Shown here in pieces: positions 17,001-25,446 of a stretch of 64,000 bases of DNA. Every line of letters starts with the position of its first letter. Position 1 is the first letter of the stretch. This DNA is from Actinomycetospora chiangmaiensis DSM 45062 (GTDB taxonomy: Bacteria > Actinomycetota > Actinomycetes > Mycobacteriales > Pseudonocardiaceae). The translations under genes were made by a program, and so were the position numbers. The stretch lies in the NCBI RefSeq assembly GCF_000379625.1, contig NZ_KB903229.1:104247-168246 (forward strand). Reading direction: 5' to 3'. Below the pieces are notes generated by a model. The model was not told the DNA's origin, did not search any database, and saw nothing but the letters and a program-made list of their open reading frames with translations.

Positions 17001-17523
17001 GCGCGAGCAGCGGCAGCGACAGGCTTGCGGCCATCGGCTCGCACGAGCTCGGCACCGTCGAGGACTTGCTCGCCGGGTCGTCGCCGATGATCGCGACCGC
17101 GCCGCCCCGGGTGGCGGTGCCCACGAGCTGCCCGTGGCGGATCGCGTCGGCCGCCCGGTCCAGCCCCGGGTTCTTGCCGTACCAGAAGCCGATCACGCCC
17201 TCGTGCCGTCGCCCGGGGACGCGGTCGAGCAGCTGGGTGCCGGCCACCGCGGTCGCGGCGAGCTCCTCGTTGACGCCCGGGGTGAAGACCACGCCCAGCG
17301 GGTCGAGGTGACGGCGGGCCCGGACGATCTCGGCGTCGAACCCGCCCAGCGGCGAGCCCTGGTAGCCGGACACGAACACCCCCGTGTCGAACCCGCGGGC
17401 CGTGTCCAGCCGCCGCTGGTCGAGCAGCAGCCGGACCAGGGCCTGGATGCCGGTCATCAACGCCCGCCCGCCGGTGGCGGTGTAGCGGTCGTCGAGGGAG
17501 ACGGTCGTGTCGGGGGAGCCCAT
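14062..17523 (-). CDS. Indolepyruvate ferredoxin oxidoreductase, fused alpha-beta subunits
   Basis: Thiamine-diphosphate 2-oxoacid:ferredoxin oxidoreductase oxidatively decarboxylating aryl- or branched-chain 2-oxoacids to acyl-CoA. Order: pyrimidine-binding domain with SGYQGSPLGG near residue 50, TPP site LNLGDGTF-like VQNLGDGTFHHSG preceded by CSGCPHNTST, a ferredoxin-like segment with ERVCEGCGDCGDVSTC and the downstream SCNSDYSCLKGDC, then the gamma-type domain (MPGIGGTGVVTVSQILQMAA). 1153 residues, as usual for the fused form in aerobic actinobacteria. ATG 17523 is the first start before the conserved TVSLDDRYTATGG; upstream codons are not protein-like. Electron acceptor ferredoxin is not encoded nearby. 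Confidence 0.92.
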   Translation of the reverse strand: MGSPDTTVSLDDRYTATGGRALMTGIQALVRLLLDQRRLDTARGFDTGVFVSGYQGSPLGGFDAEIVRARRHLDPLGVVFTPGVNEELAATAVAGTQLLDRVPGRRHEGVIGFWYGKNPGLDRAADAIRHGQLVGTATRGGAVAIIGDDPASKSSTVPSSCEPMAASLSLPLLAPGSVAEVVELGLHAVALSRASGLWTGLKVIADVADASATVDLGALAPDVLGIPHPPSGMRPAPSALVGPTALDAEFDILTRRLDLAKAYARETGLNRVAFTAQRARLGIVASGTSYATVLRALDDLGLGEPELDALGVRLVRLAMPFPVDHEALAAMTSDLDEVLVVEDKVPFLEGHVRQALYGTVPAPRVVGRFDDRNRPLLSARAQLAAEDVATAIAARLSAVGAELPATARAHLDALRPPRPSRIPLTTADTPSRTPYFCSGCPHNTSTRTDDDTLVGVGIGCHAMVALDPAHRGHQVGMTQMGGEGAQWIGLAPFTDDRHLVQNLGDGTFHHSGSLAIRAAVAAGVSMTYKLLYNDAVAMTGGQRAEGRLDVPAITRELAIEGVRRIVVTTDEPGTYRRGDLDPIATVRHRDEFAAVEKELAAVEGVTVLIHDDRCATEERRLRKRGELPAATERVVINERVCEGCGDCGDVSTCLSVLPVETEFGRKTRIHQASCNSDYSCLKGDCPSFLLVEPGTRAPRAVPELPVRLVEPVERVLDDEVLLRMPGIGGTGVVTVSQILQMAAHLDGSFAAGLEQVGLAQKGGPVVSDVRIAKHPVAGALRASRGSADVIVGFDLLGAADAATLGVARPGHTVAVVNTSLTPTAAMVTGRVVLPGSPDDALDKLAAVTAEVHHVDAQRLAEALFGDHLPTNVLLLGAAWQHGVVPVSAEAIEAAIRLNGAAVDTSLAAFRWGRAAAIDHAAVLAAAIPAAPAVVTVDPAAAALAASVEGLEDVLATRIADLTGYQDAAYAARYAEEVRRVTALAAEAVGPDDGSRVGAAYARGLHRLMAYKDEYEVARLHLDPVEVARREAEYGVDADVSVMLHPPLLRALGMQRKIRLRGRSAEVAFRGLRAARRLRHTPLDVFGLAHVRAVERALVGEYQQAVRAGVERLPGLPVERVLEIAGLAEDVRGYEEVKLRNVERFRARRDELLG

Positions 17524-17652
17524 GGCCACTCCTGGCGCGCGTCGACGTGGTGGTGGAGACCACATGGCAGCCGACCGGACCCCGTGGCGCAACCTTCGCC
17601 GACCCGCCGTCGGGAAGGACGCAAAGAACCGGGGGCCGCGCCGCTCGGCGCG

Positions 17653-18486
17653 TCAGTTCGTTGCGCCGAGGAACTCCTCCACGACGGCGTTGAACCGCTC
17701 CGGGTTCTCGAGGAACGGGAAGTGCGAGCGGGCCTCGTCGGCGGAGAACACGTGCAGCCGGGCGTCCGGGATCTGGTCGGCGATGTACTCCTGCGAGGAC
17801 GGGGCGACGTGGCTGCCGTCGCAGCCGAGGACCAGCGTGGGGACGTCGACCCGCGGGAGCACGTCGCGCCAGTCCTGCGCGCAGTGGTCGAAGAGCAGCG
17901 GGACCCCGGCGTACGCGGGTGTCGCGCGGATCTCCTGCCGGACGAACTCCCACACGTCGGGCTCCGGCTCGCCGGAGAACATGCTGCGCACGAAGTCCTC
18001 GAGCGCCGCCTCGCCCTTCTCCCCGGCGAGCTCCCCGCCGAGCGCGACGAGCCCGGCGACGTCGAAGATCGCTCCGCACTGGGTCTGCTCGGTCCGACTC
18101 ATCCAGGGCACGGCGGCGACGGCGGCCGGCTGGTCGACGGCCACGAAGCGGCGGACCCGGCCGGACCCGCGCTGGTCGAGGTAGCTCCAGCAGACCGACA
18201 CCCCCATCGACCAGCCGAGCAGGTCGACCTCGTCGACCCCGAGGTGGTCGAGGAACTCGTGGAGGTCCTGGGCGAGGCGGGCGATCCGGTACCCGTGGTG
18301 CGGCTTGTCGGACTCGCCGTGACCGCGGAGATCGATGGTGACGACCCGGCGGTCGAGACCGTCGAGCTGGTGGCGGAACATCGCCTGGGTCTGGCCCCAG
18401 CCGTGGAGCATGACCAGGGGGACGCCCGTGCCGCCGCTGTCCCGGTAGGTGAGGGCGACGCCGTCGTCGGTGGTGAAGGTCGGCAT
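17653..18486 (-). CDS. Alpha/beta-fold hydrolase
   Basis: 277-residue hydrolase of the alpha/beta superfamily. It begins with PTFTTDDGVALTYRDSG, has the oxyanion HGWGQT, the nucleophile Ser in GWSMGVS, an acid in VLGCDGSHV and a candidate His in ARSHFPFLENP. The cap region is long. Close in layout to chloroperoxidase-like or meta-cleavage-like hydrolases, but the substrate cannot be told. It lies alone between the IOR gene and the PucR regulator, all on the minus strand. Confidence 0.85.
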   Translation of the reverse strand: MPTFTTDDGVALTYRDSGGTGVPLVMLHGWGQTQAMFRHQLDGLDRRVVTIDLRGHGESDKPHHGYRIARLAQDLHEFLDHLGVDEVDLLGWSMGVSVCWSYLDQRGSGRVRRFVAVDQPAAVAAVPWMSRTEQTQCGAIFDVAGLVALGGELAGEKGEAALEDFVRSMFSGEPEPDVWEFVRQEIRATPAYAGVPLLFDHCAQDWRDVLPRVDVPTLVLGCDGSHVAPSSQEYIADQIPDARLHVFSADEARSHFPFLENPERFNAVVEEFLGATN

Positions 18487-18582
18487 GGCGACGAGGGTGC
18501 TCCCGACGTGACCTGCACCACGACCGACCGATGTCGGAGGTCGCCCCCGTCGCCGTCCTCGTTCTGTCGAGTCCCGCCGGGT

Positions 18583-19800
18583 TCAGCTCCGCTGCTCGAG
18601 CAGTTCGAGGGCCCGCAGGCCCTGGTGCAGCACGAGCCGGGCCGACCCGTCGTCGAGATCGGCGCCGGTGATCTCCGCGATCTGTCGCAGCCGGTAGTAC
18701 AGCGAGGTCCGGTGCAGGTGGAGCCGCTCCGCGGTACGCGGCACGGAGCCCGCGAGGTCGAGGAAGACCTCCAAGGTCGTCCGCAGTCGCGGGCCGGACT
18801 CGTGCTCGACGAGCCGGCGCAGGCCCTCGGGGACGAGGTCGGGCCCGAGCGCGCTGTCGGGGAGCCGGAGCAGCACCGCGTGGTCGGCCACGTCCTCGAT
18901 GCGGGCCGTCCCGCCGTGCCGGGCGAGCGACCACGCCCCGCGGACGGCGAGGGCGGCCTCGGCGGCCGACCGCTCGGCGGCGAGGAGGCCCGGGACGTCC
19001 CCGCCGACGCCGGCCCGGACCTCGTTCGTGGGGCCGACCGCGGACCGCACCGCCGCCACGAGCCGCCGGGCGACGGCCGCGACGGCCTCGCGGTCGTCGG
19101 GCCGCGGCCCGACCTCCACGAGTCGGACCCGGCCGGCGGCCACCACGGAGAGGCCGGGACGGAGACCACGGCGCAGGTGCGCGGTGGCGGCGCTGCGCAG
19201 CGCGCGGGTGAGTTCCCCCGCGCGCACCGCGGCCCGCGCCTCGACGACGGTGACCACCGCGTGCGGTGCGTCGGGCAGCCCGCCGGCGACGAGCGCGCGG
19301 TGCGCCTCCGCGCGCTCCTCCGGCCGGCCGTCGAGCAGGGCGGCGGCGTGTCGTTCCACGGCGGCGGACGTGCGGGCCGCCTCGAGCTCGCGTTCGGCCA
19401 GGCAGGTCCCGATGATCTCGGCGACCGCGCGCAGCCGCCCGAGCTCGTCGGGGGTGAGGGTGTCGTCGGCGTCGATGACCAGCAGCAGCCCGAGGAGCCG
19501 CGCCCCCTGACGGATCGGGACGCACACCCGGCGTCGCAACCCGAGCCCGTCGTCGGGCGGGACGACGCCGGGCTCCGTCCAGCGCGCGACGCCGAGCCCG
19601 AGCACGTAGGCCGCGACGGCGGCGCCGGGGTCGCGCTGCAGCACCGCACGGACGCGCACCGGGTCCTCGTCGGCGAAGTGGCGCGTGACGTGGAGGAGGT
19701 GCATCCCCGGGTCGTTGACGACGATCGAGCGCCCCAGCTCGTCGGCGAGCTCGTCGACGAGGCGCTGCACCTCGTCCACCGCTCCCACGTGCGCCGTCAT
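18583..19800 (-). CDS. PucR/CdaR family helix-turn-helix regulator
   Basis: 405-residue transcription factor. An N-terminal GAF-like sensory region (about 1-140; VDELADELGRSIVVNDPG, VCVPIRQGARLLGLLLVID) is followed by a central GGDEF-like CdaR segment and a C-terminal PucR helix-turn-helix: LRTTLEVFLDLAGSVPRTAERLHLHRTSLYYRLRQI (about 338-375). It is divergent from an SDR gene at 19929 with 128 bases between, so the SDR is the most likely target. Effector unknown. Confidence 0.9.
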   Translation of the reverse strand: MTAHVGAVDEVQRLVDELADELGRSIVVNDPGMHLLHVTRHFADEDPVRVRAVLQRDPGAAVAAYVLGLGVARWTEPGVVPPDDGLGLRRRVCVPIRQGARLLGLLLVIDADDTLTPDELGRLRAVAEIIGTCLAERELEAARTSAAVERHAAALLDGRPEERAEAHRALVAGGLPDAPHAVVTVVEARAAVRAGELTRALRSAATAHLRRGLRPGLSVVAAGRVRLVEVGPRPDDREAVAAVARRLVAAVRSAVGPTNEVRAGVGGDVPGLLAAERSAAEAALAVRGAWSLARHGGTARIEDVADHAVLLRLPDSALGPDLVPEGLRRLVEHESGPRLRTTLEVFLDLAGSVPRTAERLHLHRTSLYYRLRQIAEITGADLDDGSARLVLHQGLRALELLEQRS

Positions 19801-19928
19801 CTCCCACCTCCTCGCCCGCAGGGATGTTCCTACAGAACGAGGAGGGCGCGGAGCACGGTCACGTCAGTGGTCGGTCGTCCGCCGGGTGCGGGAAGGGCAC
19901 CGTCCGGATCGACGAGGGGAGGTCGACG

Positions 19929-20693
19929 ATGCCCGATCTGCGGGGCCGGGTGGCCGTGGTGTTCGGAGCGGGCTCCAGCGGCGCGGCCCTGAGCAACGGC
20001 AGGGCGGCGGCCCTGGCGTACGCCGCGGCCGGCGCCGCCGTCGTCGCGGTGGACCGGGACGCCGAGCAGGCCGCGTTGACCGCGCGCCTCGTCGGCGAGC
20101 AGGGCGGCCGGGCGCTCGACGTGCGCGCCGACGTCACCGTGGAGGACGACGTCGTCGCCGCCCTCGACGCGGCCGCCGCGCTCGGGAGCGTGTCGATCCT
20201 GCACAACAACGTCGGGGTCGCGACGCCGAGCGGCCTCGCCGACCTCAGCCGGAGCGCGTGGGACGCCGCGCTCGCGGTCAACGTCAGCGGCGTGTTCCTC
20301 ACCTGCAAGCACGCCGTGCCGCGGATGGTCGCCGCGGGCGGCGGCGCGGTGGTCAACGTGTCCTCGGTGGCCGCCATCCGCCACCCCGGCTACGACTACC
20401 CGGGCTACATGGCGGCGAAGGCCGCCGTCGACCAGCTGACCGTCTCGGTCGCGCTCACCTACGCCGCGCAGGGCATCCGGGCCAACGCCGTGCTGCCCGG
20501 CCTCATCGACACCCCGCTCGTCGGCGACCAGCTCGCCGACGAGGCCGCCGCCCGGGCCCGCCGCAGCCCGACCGGCCGGTGCGGGACACCGTGGGACGTC
20601 GCGAACGCCGCCGTCTTCCTCGCCTCCGACGACGCCGCGTACGTCAACGGGGTGTGCCTGCCCGTGGACGGCGGGCTCACCGCGCGTTGCTGA
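19929..20693 (+). CDS. SDR family oxidoreductase with extended cofactor loop
   Basis: 254 residues. Rossmann motif GAGSSGAALSNGRA carries a 4-residue insert compared with the usual GxxxGxG; NNVG (usually NNAG), Ser in NVSSVA and YMAAK catalytic pair follow, with a normal C-terminal CLPVDGG. ATG 19929 has GAGGGGAGG upstream. It faces the PucR regulator and its stop overlaps the end of the convergent YihY gene by 17 bases. Probably an NAD-dependent alcohol/ketone oxidoreductase; substrate unknown. Confidence 0.88.
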   Translation: MPDLRGRVAVVFGAGSSGAALSNGRAAALAYAAAGAAVVAVDRDAEQAALTARLVGEQGGRALDVRADVTVEDDVVAALDAAAALGSVSILHNNVGVATPSGLADLSRSAWDAALAVNVSGVFLTCKHAVPRMVAAGGGAVVNVSSVAAIRHPGYDYPGYMAAKAAVDQLTVSVALTYAAQGIRANAVLPGLIDTPLVGDQLADEAAARARRSPTGRCGTPWDVANAAVFLASDDAAYVNGVCLPVDGGLTARC

Positions 20694-21738
20694 GCCCCGG
20701 CGTCAGCGCGTCGTCCGCCTTCACCGCGCCGCGCTGACCCATCGGCTTCGACGGGCCCGTCGTGGTGTCGGCGGCGGTCTGGTACTCCGACTCCGAGTTG
20801 ACCTCGGCGCCGAGCAGCACGATGTAGCTGGTCAGGTACAGCCAGAGCATGAGGACGATGACACCGGCGAGCGCGCCGTAGGTCTTGTTGTAGCTGCCGA
20901 AGTTGTTGACGTAGACGCTGAACAGCACGCTGGCGATGACCCAGACGACGGTCGCGAAGATCGACCCTGGGGTGACCCACCGGAAGCGCGGGGCGTCGCG
21001 GTCGGGCGCCACGCGGTACAGCACGGCCAGCGCGACCAGCATGAACAGCACGAGCAGCACCCAGCGCACGACCTGTCCGACGAACTGTCCCACCGGCCCG
21101 AGCGAGTCGAGCACGATCGGCGCGACGGCCACGAGGGCGATCGCGACGATCACGAAGACCACGGCACCGAGGGTCAGCAGCAGGGCGATCACCCGCAGCT
21201 TGACCGCGCCACGGGATTCGGTCTCGTCGTAGGCGATGTTGATCGCCGCCATGAGGTTCTGGGTCCCGCTCGAGGCGCTGAACAGGGCCGCGAGGGTCGC
21301 GATGATCAGACCCGTCGTCAGGCCGCCGGGGTTCGCGGTGACCACCGACTGCAGCTGGTCGGCGACGAGCGGCCGAGCGCTGTCCGGGAGGGCCGACGTC
21401 ACGCTCTCCAGGGTCTGCGCCGCCTGCGCAGGGTCGGCGACCAGCCCGTAGAGCGACACCAGGGCGATCAGTGCCGGGAAGATCGCGAGGAACCCGAAGA
21501 ACGCGACGCCACCCGCCAGCATGCTGACGTTGTCCTTGCCGCTCTCGGCGAACGCACGCTGCAGGATCTGCCACCAGCCGCGCGGCGGGATCTCCGTCGG
21601 CTTCTCCGCGTTCCCGCCGGGCGGGCCGGAGGTGTTCCGCGGGGGCACCGGACGGTCGGTCGACGGGTGCGGGTGGCGCACGCCCTGGGCGACGCTGCGG
21701 GCGACCAGTCCCGCGGCGAGCATCCTGGCTGGGTTCAT
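20677..21738 (-). CDS. YihY/BrkB family membrane protein (second copy)
   Basis: 353 residues. A basic, Pro-rich cytosolic N-terminus (1-60) leads to six hydrophobic segments, beginning MLAGGVAFFGFLAIFPALIALVSLYG and ending with SYNKTYGALAGVIVLMLWLYLTSYIVLLGAEVN, the clearest BrkB signature. ATG 21738 is the first plausible start; the ribosome site is weak. This subtype (with WWQILQRAF at its head) differs from the copy at 13045-14049 and the two probably have separate roles. Convergent with the SDR by 17 bases. Confidence 0.9.
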   Translation of the reverse strand: MNPARMLAAGLVARSVAQGVRHPHPSTDRPVPPRNTSGPPGGNAEKPTEIPPRGWWQILQRAFAESGKDNVSMLAGGVAFFGFLAIFPALIALVSLYGLVADPAQAAQTLESVTSALPDSARPLVADQLQSVVTANPGGLTTGLIIATLAALFSASSGTQNLMAAINIAYDETESRGAVKLRVIALLLTLGAVVFVIVAIALVAVAPIVLDSLGPVGQFVGQVVRWVLLVLFMLVALAVLYRVAPDRDAPRFRWVTPGSIFATVVWVIASVLFSVYVNNFGSYNKTYGALAGVIVLMLWLYLTSYIVLLGAEVNSESEYQTAADTTTGPSKPMGQRGAVKADDALTPGLSNAR

Positions 21739-21767
21739 TCCTGCTGGTACCCGACCGGCGGTCCGGG

Positions 21768-22421
21768 TCACCGTCGTCGTCGGGAACTCTCCGCCGCGTC
21801 GTCGAGGGTGACCCCGACGTGCGCGTCCAGCCACTGCGCCAGGGGGTCCATCCGCCGCCATGCCGCGGCGACCCGGTCGGCGAGCTCCGGGGTGTGCAGC
21901 TCGTCGGAGGGCTCCCAGGACGTGGACGCGTAGAGCGCCTTGTGCCGCAGCAGGTCGATCCGCGGGTGGTCCGGGTCGGTGCCCCGCGGCCGGGTCCTCA
22001 GGCGCTCCCCGCCGAGGGCGAACCCGTCGTCGTGCAGCGCGGCGACGATCCGTTCGAGTTCCGGGCCGTGCCGCTCGTCGTCGACCGCGGCCCGGTACCG
22101 CGCGACCTGCCCCGGGACCATGGCGTAGTAGCCAGCGGCCACCATGATGCCGTCCGCCGAGAGCTGCACGTAGTGCGCTCCGGCGGTGGCCCCGCACTGC
22201 GTCTTGTACGGGATCTTCTCCTTGGAGAACCGCACGTCCCGGTACGGCCGGAAGATGCGGCCCTCGCCGAACTCGGGCTCGAGGGCCAGGAGCAGGGCCT
22301 GCATCGGCGCCCGCACGTGGTCGTCGTACAGGTGTTTGTTGTCCTGCCAGTAGGCCTTCGAGTTGTCGGCCTCGAGGCCCTCGTAGAAGTCGACCGCCGC
22401 GTCGCCGAACCCCGTGAACAC
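21768..22421 (-). CDS. DUF2461 domain-containing protein
   Basis: 217 residues matching the DUF2461 pattern: FTGFGDAAVDFYEGLEADNSKAYW at the N-terminus, RIFRPYRDVRFSKEKIPYKTQCGA in the middle and RDVRFSKDKSPYKT-type conserved residues. The family is widespread and uncharacterised. It lies 29 bases upstream of the second YihY gene on the same strand, so the two may share a transcript. Confidence 0.88.
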   Translation of the reverse strand: MFTGFGDAAVDFYEGLEADNSKAYWQDNKHLYDDHVRAPMQALLLALEPEFGEGRIFRPYRDVRFSKEKIPYKTQCGATAGAHYVQLSADGIMVAAGYYAMVPGQVARYRAAVDDERHGPELERIVAALHDDGFALGGERLRTRPRGTDPDHPRIDLLRHKALYASTSWEPSDELHTPELADRVAAAWRRMDPLAQWLDAHVGVTLDDAAESSRRRR

Positions 22422-22474
22422 GGTCGACGACGCTAGTACGGCGGGCGACCCGGCGGCTGACTCGACGACTGACC

Positions 22475-23905
22475 TCAGCGGCTGCGGCGCCCGGCGCCGG
22501 CCGAGGCCGACGACGAGGTCGCCGACGCCTGACCGCTGCGGCCGTTGCCTCCGCGGGTGCCACGACGACGACCGCCGGCCGCGGCCTGCCCGCCGGCGTT
22601 CTGGCCGGTGGCCTGCGGGGCGCCACCGCGGCCGCCCCGGCGGCGCGGCCGGCCGGAGCGGGACGACGAGCCCGACGACGGGCGGGACTCCTGCGGGGCC
22701 GACTCGACCGCCGGCATCTCCGCGGGCGGCGCGGGCTCGCCCACGAGGTCACGGATCTCGCGCGACCCGGGCGTGACCTGGGCGGTGCGCGGCTTGATGC
22801 CGGCCTGGCGGGTCAGCTTCGCGACGTCCGAGCGCTGGTCGGGGGCTGCGAGCGTCACGACGTCCCCGGCCGAGCCGGCGCGCGCGGTGCGCCCGGAGCG
22901 GTGCAGGTAGGCCTTGTGCTCGGCGGGCGGGTCGACGTGCACCACGAGGGCGACGTCGTCGACGTGGATGCCGCGGGCGGCGATGTCGGTGGCCACGAGG
23001 ACCCGGACCTCGCCGTCGCGGAACCAGCCGAGGTTCCGGTCACGGGCGTTCTGCGCGAGGTTCCCGTGCAGCTCGGCGGCCGGGATGCCGGACGCGGCGA
23101 GCTTGCGGGAGAGCTTGCGGGCGGCGTGCTTGGTGCGCGTGAACAGCATCGTGCGGCCGAGACCGCCGGCGAGCTCCTGCACGATCTGCGCGCGATCGGC
23201 CGCCTGCACCGTGAACACGTGGTGGGTCATGTCCGGCACGGGCTCCGCGGCGCGGTCGACGCTGTGCGTGACCGGGGACCGCAGGAACTCCCTGACGACC
23301 TTGTCGACCTCGCCGTCGAGCGTGGCCGAGAACAGCAGCCGCTGCGAGGTCGTCGGGGTACGGCGCAGCAGGCGGCGGACGGCCGGGAGGAACCCGAGGT
23401 CGGACATGTGGTCGGCCTCGTCGAGCACCGTGACCTCGACGCGGTCGAGGTCGAGGATGCCCTGGCCGATGAGGTCCTCGAGGCGGCCGGGGCAGGCGAT
23501 GAGGAGGTCGACGCCGCGGCGCAGCGCGTTCTCCTGCGGCCGCTGCCCGACCCCGCCGTAGACGACGGTCTGCTCGAGCCCGAGCGCCTCGGAGAGCGGG
23601 GCGAGTGCGTCGCGGACCTGGCTCGCGAGCTCGCGGGTCGGCAGCAGGATCAGGGCACGCGGCCGGTTGGGCCGCGTCGGGGCGTCGCAGCGGGCGAGCT
23701 TCGCCAGCACGGGGAGTCCGAAGGCGAGGGTCTTGCCCGATCCGGTGCGCCCGCGGCCGAGGACGTCGCGTCCGGCCAGGGCGTCGGGGATCGCGGCGGC
23801 CTGGATCGGGGTGGGCTCGGTGATGCCGCGGGGGGCGAGGAGCTCGGCGATCGAGGGCGAGATGCCCAGGCCGGTGAACGTGGTGATGTCAGAGATGAGG
23901 AGCAC
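22475..23905 (-). CDS. DEAD-box RNA helicase (RhlE-like)
   Basis: ATP-dependent RNA helicase. Motifs in order: Q-motif [19 protein letters not shown] (I), PTRELASQV (Ia), VLDEADHM (II, DEAD), SATLDG (III), then the second RecA domain with RGIHVDDV and [10 protein letters not shown] (VI). The 110-residue tail is rich in Arg/Gly ([13 protein letters not shown]) and probably binds RNA nonspecifically. 476 residues. The GTG at 23905 has no ribosome site and could be leaderless; the first 10 residues are therefore uncertain. Likely role is ribosome assembly or cold-stress RNA remodelling. Confidence 0.92.
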   Translation of the reverse strand: MLLISDITTFTGLGISPSIAELLAPRGITEPTPIQAAAIPDALAGRDVLGRGRTGSGKTLAFGLPVLAKLARCDAPTRPNRPRALILLPTRELASQVRDALAPLSEALGLEQTVVYGGVGQRPQENALRRGVDLLIACPGRLEDLIGQGILDLDRVEVTVLDEADHMSDLGFLPAVRRLLRRTPTTSQRLLFSATLDGEVDKVVREFLRSPVTHSVDRAAEPVPDMTHHVFTVQAADRAQIVQELAGGLGRTMLFTRTKHAARKLSRKLAASGIPAAELHGNLAQNARDRNLGWFRDGEVRVLVATDIAARGIHVDDVALVVHVDPPAEHKAYLHRSGRTARAGSAGDVVTLAAPDQRSDVAKLTRQAGIKPRTAQVTPGSREIRDLVGEPAPPAEMPAVESAPQESRPSSGSSSRSGRPRRRGGRGGAPQATGQNAGGQAAAGGRRRGTRGGNGRSGQASATSSSASAGAGRRSR

Positions 23906-24146
23906 CTAGCGTCGGGGTGGGTCCGCCCGGGCGGTGCTCGCGCGTCGCGAGGGCCAGGCGGCGTGCGCGTCACACATCAGGGGGTGTCGCGCTCGGATCC
24001 AGTGTCTCATGGAGATCGTCCGGGGTGCTTCCGAACGTGATCCTCGTCCTCGGCAGCCCCCCCCGACGGGGGTCCGGACGACGGGACCACCGGTGGCGTC
24101 CTCCCGATGCTTCCTGACGACGGGTCGCGCGGCCTACGCTCGCGCG

Positions 24147-24374
24147 ATGGCCGTGTACGAGTTCCGGTGCCGGGAGTGCGGGTCGACCTTCGAGGTCAAC
24201 CGGCCGATGCAGCAGGCGGGCGACCCCGCGGACTGCCCGGGCGGGCACCGCGACACCGTCAAGCTGCTCTCCACCGTGGCGCTCGGCGGGAAGGCGCGCA
24301 CCGCGCAGCGGCCCGCCATGGCGCCGAGCGGCGGCGGCGGTGGAGGGTGCTGCGGGGGCGGCTGCTGCGGCTGA
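24147..24374 (+). CDS. FmdB-family zinc ribbon protein
   Basis: 75 residues. MAVYEFRCRECGSTFEV gives the first CxxC, but the second pair is reduced to a single Cys (ADCPGGHRD), unlike canonical FmdB proteins where CxxC is repeated; His may complete the site. The tail is Gly-rich with two CC pairs (GGGCCGGGCCG). The start is supported by a TACGCT -10-like box 7 bases before the ATG, implying a leaderless transcript. Function of the family is uncertain (regulatory or metal binding). Confidence 0.82.
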   Translation: MAVYEFRCRECGSTFEVNRPMQQAGDPADCPGGHRDTVKLLSTVALGGKARTAQRPAMAPSGGGGGGCCGGGCCG

Positions 24375-24547
24375 CCGGCTGCCGCGGTTGACCGGCTGCC
24401 CGCTGGCTCGGCGGCGGGAAGTCCGAGTGGTCGACCGAGTCGTCATGACCCGGTCGATCGTGTCCTCCCACGACCGGGGTGCCCGGCGCCGCTGGAACGG
24501 CACGGGGACCCGATGGCACCGCGGCCGGTCCGCGGCAGGTCGAGGTG

Positions 24548-24592
24548 GTCCGGGGGCTCCGACCGGTCCGATGCGCGGCGGAGCCCCCGGAC
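24548..24592 (-). terminator. Stem-loop after the GLP-repeat gene
   Basis: Perfect 14-base arms GTCCGGGGGCTCCG / CGGAGCCCCCGGAC around a 17-base loop, 7 bases beyond the stop of the minus-strand gene at 24599. Confidence 0.75.
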
Positions 24593-24598
24593 GACCGG

Positions 24599-25228
24599 TC
24601 AGCCCGCGGAGACCCCACCGCCGGCGCCGACCGATCCCGCACTGATGCCGCCGGAGCCGGAGACCGGGGGCACCGTCGGAATCGCGGGGAGGCCCGGCAC
24701 GGCGGGCAGACCCGGGGTCGACGGCAGGCTCGGCACCGACGGCAGGCTCGGCACCGACGGCAGAGACGGGGCCGACGGCAGGCTCGGCACCGACGGCAGG
24801 CTCGGCGCCGACGGCAGGCCCGGCACCGTCGGCTTGGGCAGCGAGGGCAGGCCGGGCAGCGTCGGCTTCGGCACCGTCGGCAGGCCGGGCAGCGTCGGCT
24901 TCGGCACCGTCGGCAGGCCGGGCAGCGTCGGCAGGCCCGGCACCGTCGGCAGGCCCGGCAGCGACGGCAGGCCCGGGAGCGACGGCAGGCCGGGGGTGGT
25001 GATCCCCCCGCCGACGGACGCCGACCCGCTCACGCCCGCCGAGCCCGACGGCGGCGTCGGCGTCGGATCGGTCAGCCCGAGTGCGCTCAGCAGGTCGGAC
25101 ACCACCGGGATGCCGTGGGTCGTCGTGCCCGCCGGCGGGATGACCTGGTCGGCCATCGCCACCGGTGCGCTCCACAGCGCCGCACCCGCCACCATCGCCG
25201 CCAGAACGGCCCGCGTCCTCGTCCTCAT
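24599..25228 (-). CDS. Secreted GLPxxP-repeat protein
   Basis: 209 residues. Signal peptide MRTRTRAVLAAMVAGAALWSAPVAMA with cleavage near residue 26, a short unique region (VIPPAGTTTHGIPVVSDLLSALGL), then about 100 residues of hexapeptide units of the form GLP[ST][LV]P and SLPS[VA]P, and a Gly/Ser-rich tail. Low-complexity Pro repeats of this kind are common in actinobacterial cell-wall or surface proteins. The DNA repeats CGGCAGGC underlying it could vary in copy number. Strong terminator follows. No enzymatic domain. Confidence 0.78.
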   Translation of the reverse strand: MRTRTRAVLAAMVAGAALWSAPVAMADQVIPPAGTTTHGIPVVSDLLSALGLTDPTPTPPSGSAGVSGSASVGGGITTPGLPSLPGLPSLPGLPTVPGLPTLPGLPTVPKPTLPGLPTVPKPTLPGLPSLPKPTVPGLPSAPSLPSVPSLPSAPSLPSVPSLPSVPSLPSTPGLPAVPGLPAIPTVPPVSGSGGISAGSVGAGGGVSAG

Positions 25229-25329
25229 CGTGTCCCCCGATCACTTCGAAGCCCGGCCCGGCCGCTGTCGCGATCGAGCGAGGAGGAGAAAACGCTGCGT
25301 CGATTCGGGCCACAAGGAATGTCGACACG

Positions 25330-25347
25330 CCACACCTGATGGTGTGG
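25330..25347. promoter_or_regulatory. Palindrome in the divergent spacer before the DtxR-family gene
   Basis: CCACACC-TGAT-GGTGTGG, perfect 7-base arms, in the 218-base spacer between the divergent repeat-protein gene and the DtxR-family gene. A weaker pair GCTAC-N5-GTAGC lies at 25372-25386. No consensus DtxR box is seen. Confidence 0.4.
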
Positions 25348-25446
25348 TTCGTGACGGCTGGGCTTCCTGTGGCTACCCCGTGTAGCGAACAGTGCCCGTC
25401 ATGAAGTGGCCGGTCCGGGTGCAGCCGCGGCGATACTGTGGCGGTC

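Noticed and set aside
12941-19807. Very long open frame of over 2200 codons on the minus strand
   Set aside because: High GC makes alternate frames open. It runs over five well-identified genes, is Arg/Gly/Ala-rich and shows no family motifs.
15694-19992. Long plus-strand open frame antisense to the IOR and PucR genes
   Set aside because: It is the complement of clearly coding sequence with conserved motifs, and its translation is low-complexity.
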